A stretch of 8,928 nt of DNA, taken from assembly GCA_024640585.1 (NCBI GenBank), contig JAHEEQ010000098.1:1-8928 (forward strand), written 5' to 3'. Positions 8,050-8,928 of this stretch are shown piece after piece (the stretch's first letter is position 1; the number at the start of each line of letters is the position of its first letter). The position numbers were made by a program, and so were the translations under genes. This DNA comes from Micrococcales bacterium (GTDB lineage Bacteria; Actinomycetota; Actinomycetes; S36-B12; UBA5976). The notes beneath the pieces were generated by a model. It worked only from the letters and a program-made list of their open reading frames with translations. It was not told the origin of the DNA and made no database searches.

Positions 8050-8123
8050 TGGTCGATACAGGACTCGAACCTGTGACCTCTTCCATGTCAAGGAAGCGCG
8101 CTAACCAACTGCGCCAATCGACC
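8050..8123 (-). tRNA. tRNA-Val (GAC)
   Basis: Full cloverleaf on the minus strand. The acceptor stem GGTCGAT pairs with ATCGACC; the D stem is GCGC/GCGC, the anticodon stem CTTCC/GGAAG with loop TTGACAT (anticodon GAC), and the T stem ACAGG/CCTGT with loop TTCGAGT. The discriminator is A, as usual for valine. No CCA is encoded, so it must be added enzymatically. It is last in the Gly-Cys-Val cluster, and its 3' end lies five bases from the zapE stop. Confidence 0.97.
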
Positions 8124-8147
8124 ATATGAAATTTTGAAACAAAAAAC

Positions 8148-8221
8148 TGGAGGTGGAGACGGGATTTGAACCCGTGTAGAGGGATTTGCAGTCCCTTGCC
8201 TCGCCTCTCGGCCACTCCACC
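8148..8221 (-). tRNA. tRNA-Cys (GCA), with encoded CCA
   Basis: The acceptor GGTGGAG pairs with CTCCACC. The anticodon stem AGGGA/TCCCT carries loop CTGCAAA (anticodon GCA), and the T stem ACGGG/CCCGT has loop TTCAAAT. The discriminator U73 is the key identity base of tRNA-Cys. The next three bases on the minus strand (8150-8148) spell CCA, so the 3' end is genome-encoded, unlike its two neighbours. The mature body without CCA is 8151-8221. An AT-rich 24-base spacer separates it from tRNA-Val. Confidence 0.96.
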
Positions 8222-8226
8222 GCGAG

Positions 8227-8236
8227 GTGCAAGACC
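8227..8236 (+). repeat. 10-bp direct repeat GTGCAAGACC, copy 1
   Basis: This copy sits in the 22-base spacer between tRNA-Gly and tRNA-Cys. The identical sequence recurs at 8367-8376, upstream of the tRNA cluster. In this copy AGGT and ACCT flank a GCAAG loop, giving a small 4-bp hairpin in the spacer transcript. Confidence 0.5.
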
Positions 8237-8243
8237 TGCGCCG

Positions 8244-8316
8244 AGCGGATGACGGGACTCGAACCCGCGACATTCACCTTGGCAAGGTGATGCGCTACCA
8301 ACTGCGCTACATCCGC
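8244..8316 (-). tRNA. tRNA-Gly (GCC)
   Basis: The acceptor GCGGATG pairs with CATCCGC. The D stem is GCGC/GCGC, the anticodon stem TCACC/GGTGA with loop TTGCCAA (anticodon GCC), and the T stem GCGGG/CCCGT with loop TTCGAGT and one G-U pair. The discriminator is U, as usual for bacterial glycine tRNA. No CCA is encoded. It is the first tRNA of the cluster, 22 bases upstream of tRNA-Cys, and probably cotranscribed with it. Confidence 0.97.
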
Positions 8317-8349
8317 GTGACTTTGCTCTTAAGCAAGCGTCGGGGCGGG

Positions 8350-8378
8350 AGATTACCTGATTGTGAGTGCAAGACCAA
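8350..8378 (-). promoter_or_regulatory. Putative promoter of the Gly-Cys-Val tRNA operon
   Basis: On the minus strand TTGGTC (8378-8373) is followed by exactly 17 bases and TAATCT (8355-8350). This is a plausible -35/-10 pair, with the -10 fitting TANNNT. The start would lie about 26 bases before the 5' end of tRNA-Gly, leaving a short leader for RNase P to remove. The -35 matches the TTGACA consensus in only three positions. Confidence 0.45.
8367..8376 (+). repeat. 10-bp direct repeat GTGCAAGACC, copy 2
   Basis: Perfect second copy of the sequence at 8227-8236. On the minus strand it overlaps the proposed -35 box of the tRNA promoter. Whether it is a remnant of duplication, a binding site or chance cannot be decided from one window. 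Confidence 0.5.
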
Positions 8379-8401
8379 TTTGGGGTCTCGCCTAGATTGC
8401 C

Positions 8402-8407
8402 TAGGGT
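8402..8407 (+). promoter_or_regulatory. Putative -10 element (or SD) directly upstream of pabB
   Basis: TAGGGT fits TANNNT and is followed by TGGTTT and the GTG at 8414, the same six-base spacing as the EamA and DUF3000 starts, implying a leaderless message. The AGGG inside it could instead act as a Shine-Dalgarno site seven bases from the GTG; the two readings exclude each other. Confidence 0.4.
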
Positions 8408-8413
8408 TGGTTT

Positions 8414-8928
8414 GTGTCCCGCCCATATGCATACCTCAACGGACAGTTGGCAACAGAATTGTCGGTAGTAACTACTGACCTCAGTCTGATCAATCAGGGC
8501 GGAAAATGGTTAGTGCTCGGATTTTTCGAAGGCTTAGTGTTGGGGTTCAAATTCGAAAGTTGGCAAATTTGCGAACCTCCGAAAGGAAAGTGGAATGGTT
8601 CAAATGATTGGACCTCGAATTTACAACCAAACGAATATGAAAATCTAGTTTTGTCTGCTCAAGGGCAGATTGCAAACGGTGAGTTTTACCAAGTGAATGT
8701 TTGCCATCAATATCAAACTCAATGGCGAGAAGAAAATGAAATTGCTGGACTGTTCAATTTGCTGCACTCGGAGTATGCCGCAAAGTATTCAAGCTTGATT
8801 GATATCAACGATCCAAGACTCCTAGATTTCGGTATACCCGAAATAAAAATTGCAAGTGCTTCTCCTGAACTATTTCTAAAAGTAGATGAGAATCGAATCT
8901 CGAGTTCTCCAATAAAAGGCACTGTGGC
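8414..8928 (+). CDS. pabB: Aminodeoxychorismate synthase component I (chorismate-binding), 3' partial
   Basis: The first 171 residues of a chorismate-utilising enzyme; the rest lies beyond the window. Recognisable blocks are IANGEFYQVNV (residues 86-96), IASASPELFL (146-155, with Ser150-Pro151-Glu152) and SSPIKGT at the end. Lys168 of PIKGT is the residue that forms the covalent intermediate in PabB; anthranilate synthase TrpE has PIAGT, so this is aminodeoxychorismate synthase, making the folate precursor of p-aminobenzoate with a glutaminase partner and PabC lyase. The PIKGT lysine sits about 100 residues earlier than in E. coli PabB, so this is the short form with a reduced N-terminal region. 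The start is GTG at 8414, because a TAG lies in frame at 8402 and homologous sequence (ATELSVVTTDL) begins soon after. It is divergent from the tRNA cluster across 97 bp, the largest gene-free stretch here. Confidence 0.88.
   Translation, partial: MSRPYAYLNGQLATELSVVTTDLSLINQGGKWLVLGFFEGLVLGFKFESWQICEPPKGKWNGSNDWTSNLQPNEYENLVLSAQGQIANGEFYQVNVCHQYQTQWREENEIAGLFNLLHSEYAAKYSSLIDINDPRLLDFGIPEIKIASASPELFLKVDENRISSSPIKGTV

Larger units (their letters stand above)
8343..8424. repeat. Inverted repeat GGGCGGGA / TCCCGCCC spanning the tRNA-pabB spacer
   Basis: Arms at 8343-8350 and 8417-8424 are perfect 8-bp complements, 66 bases apart, and unusually GC-rich for this DNA. The left arm touches the proposed -10 and start of the tRNA transcript; the right arm lies just inside pabB. 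The interior also contains AGACC/GGTCT (8372-8376 and nearby), which could form a smaller hairpin. It is not a tRNA: no T-arm is present. Confidence 0.4.

Noticed and set aside
7958..8301. Three minus-strand open frames running through the tRNA genes
   Set aside because: They contain typical tRNA translation artefacts (for example AGSSPV) and overlap three clear tRNA genes.
8343..8424. Possible tRNA-like or small RNA gene between the inverted-repeat arms
   Set aside because: The 82-base span has acceptor-like ends but no T-arm, no GTTCRA loop and no anticodon arm. It stays a repeat of unknown meaning.
8227..8478. Plus-strand open frame of 83 codons across tRNA-Gly and the spacer
   Set aside because: Its start is a translated antisense tRNA (the familiar DGTRTRD-type artefact), and it conflicts with the tRNA and pabB.
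1..8928. Mobile elements, CRISPR arrays, toxin-antitoxin, defence or biosynthetic clusters
   Set aside because: I saw no transposase, integrase or repeat array, nor any system-like gene set. All protein genes except DUF3000 belong to known housekeeping or transport families.

Overview
The window is a compact stretch of housekeeping genes from what looks like a low-GC, genome-streamlined actinobacterium. Three things support this. One gene encodes DUF3000, a family essentially confined to Actinobacteria. The tRNA order Gly(GCC)-Cys(GCA)-Val(GAC) is typical of that phylum. The gene order and orientation (TrmA-family methyltransferase, then RNase D, DUF3000, MsrB, RibD-like reductase and divergent ZapE) match what I recall of the Mycobacterium tuberculosis Rv2670c-Rv2689c region read in reverse. 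Base composition is AT-leaning by eye, and gene-free DNA totals only about 280 of 8928 bases. A planktonic lineage such as the freshwater acI group (Nanopelagicales) would fit, but that is inference.

Layout. Bases 1-597 hold the 3' half of an RNA methyltransferase gene, followed 23 bases later by acnA (aconitase). acnA runs tail to tail into an operon on the minus strand (DUF3000, then RNase D), and the two stop codons share the bases CTAG. A 69-bp divergent region separates DUF3000 from a DMT/EamA transporter. The transporter again meets its convergent neighbour with overlapping stops. That neighbour is a single minus-strand gene fusing a RibD-type pyrimidine reductase domain to a complete methionine-R-sulfoxide reductase (MsrB). 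It is divergent across 39 bp from zapE. zapE ends 5 bases from the 3' end of a minus-strand tRNA cluster (Gly, Cys, Val). After a 97-bp spacer the window ends inside a plus-strand pabB gene whose PIKGT motif marks it as aminodeoxychorismate synthase.

How the genes relate. Most are independent housekeeping functions: RNA modification, TCA cycle, RNA processing, folate precursor synthesis, oxidative repair and division-associated ATPase. I see no phage, transposon, CRISPR, toxin or defence signal. The most notable points are the RibD_C-MsrB fusion, which keeps the gene order of larger actinobacterial genomes; two convergent gene pairs with 4-nt overlapping stops and no terminators; and three genes whose start codon lies exactly six bases after a TANNNT -10 hexamer, suggesting leaderless mRNAs.
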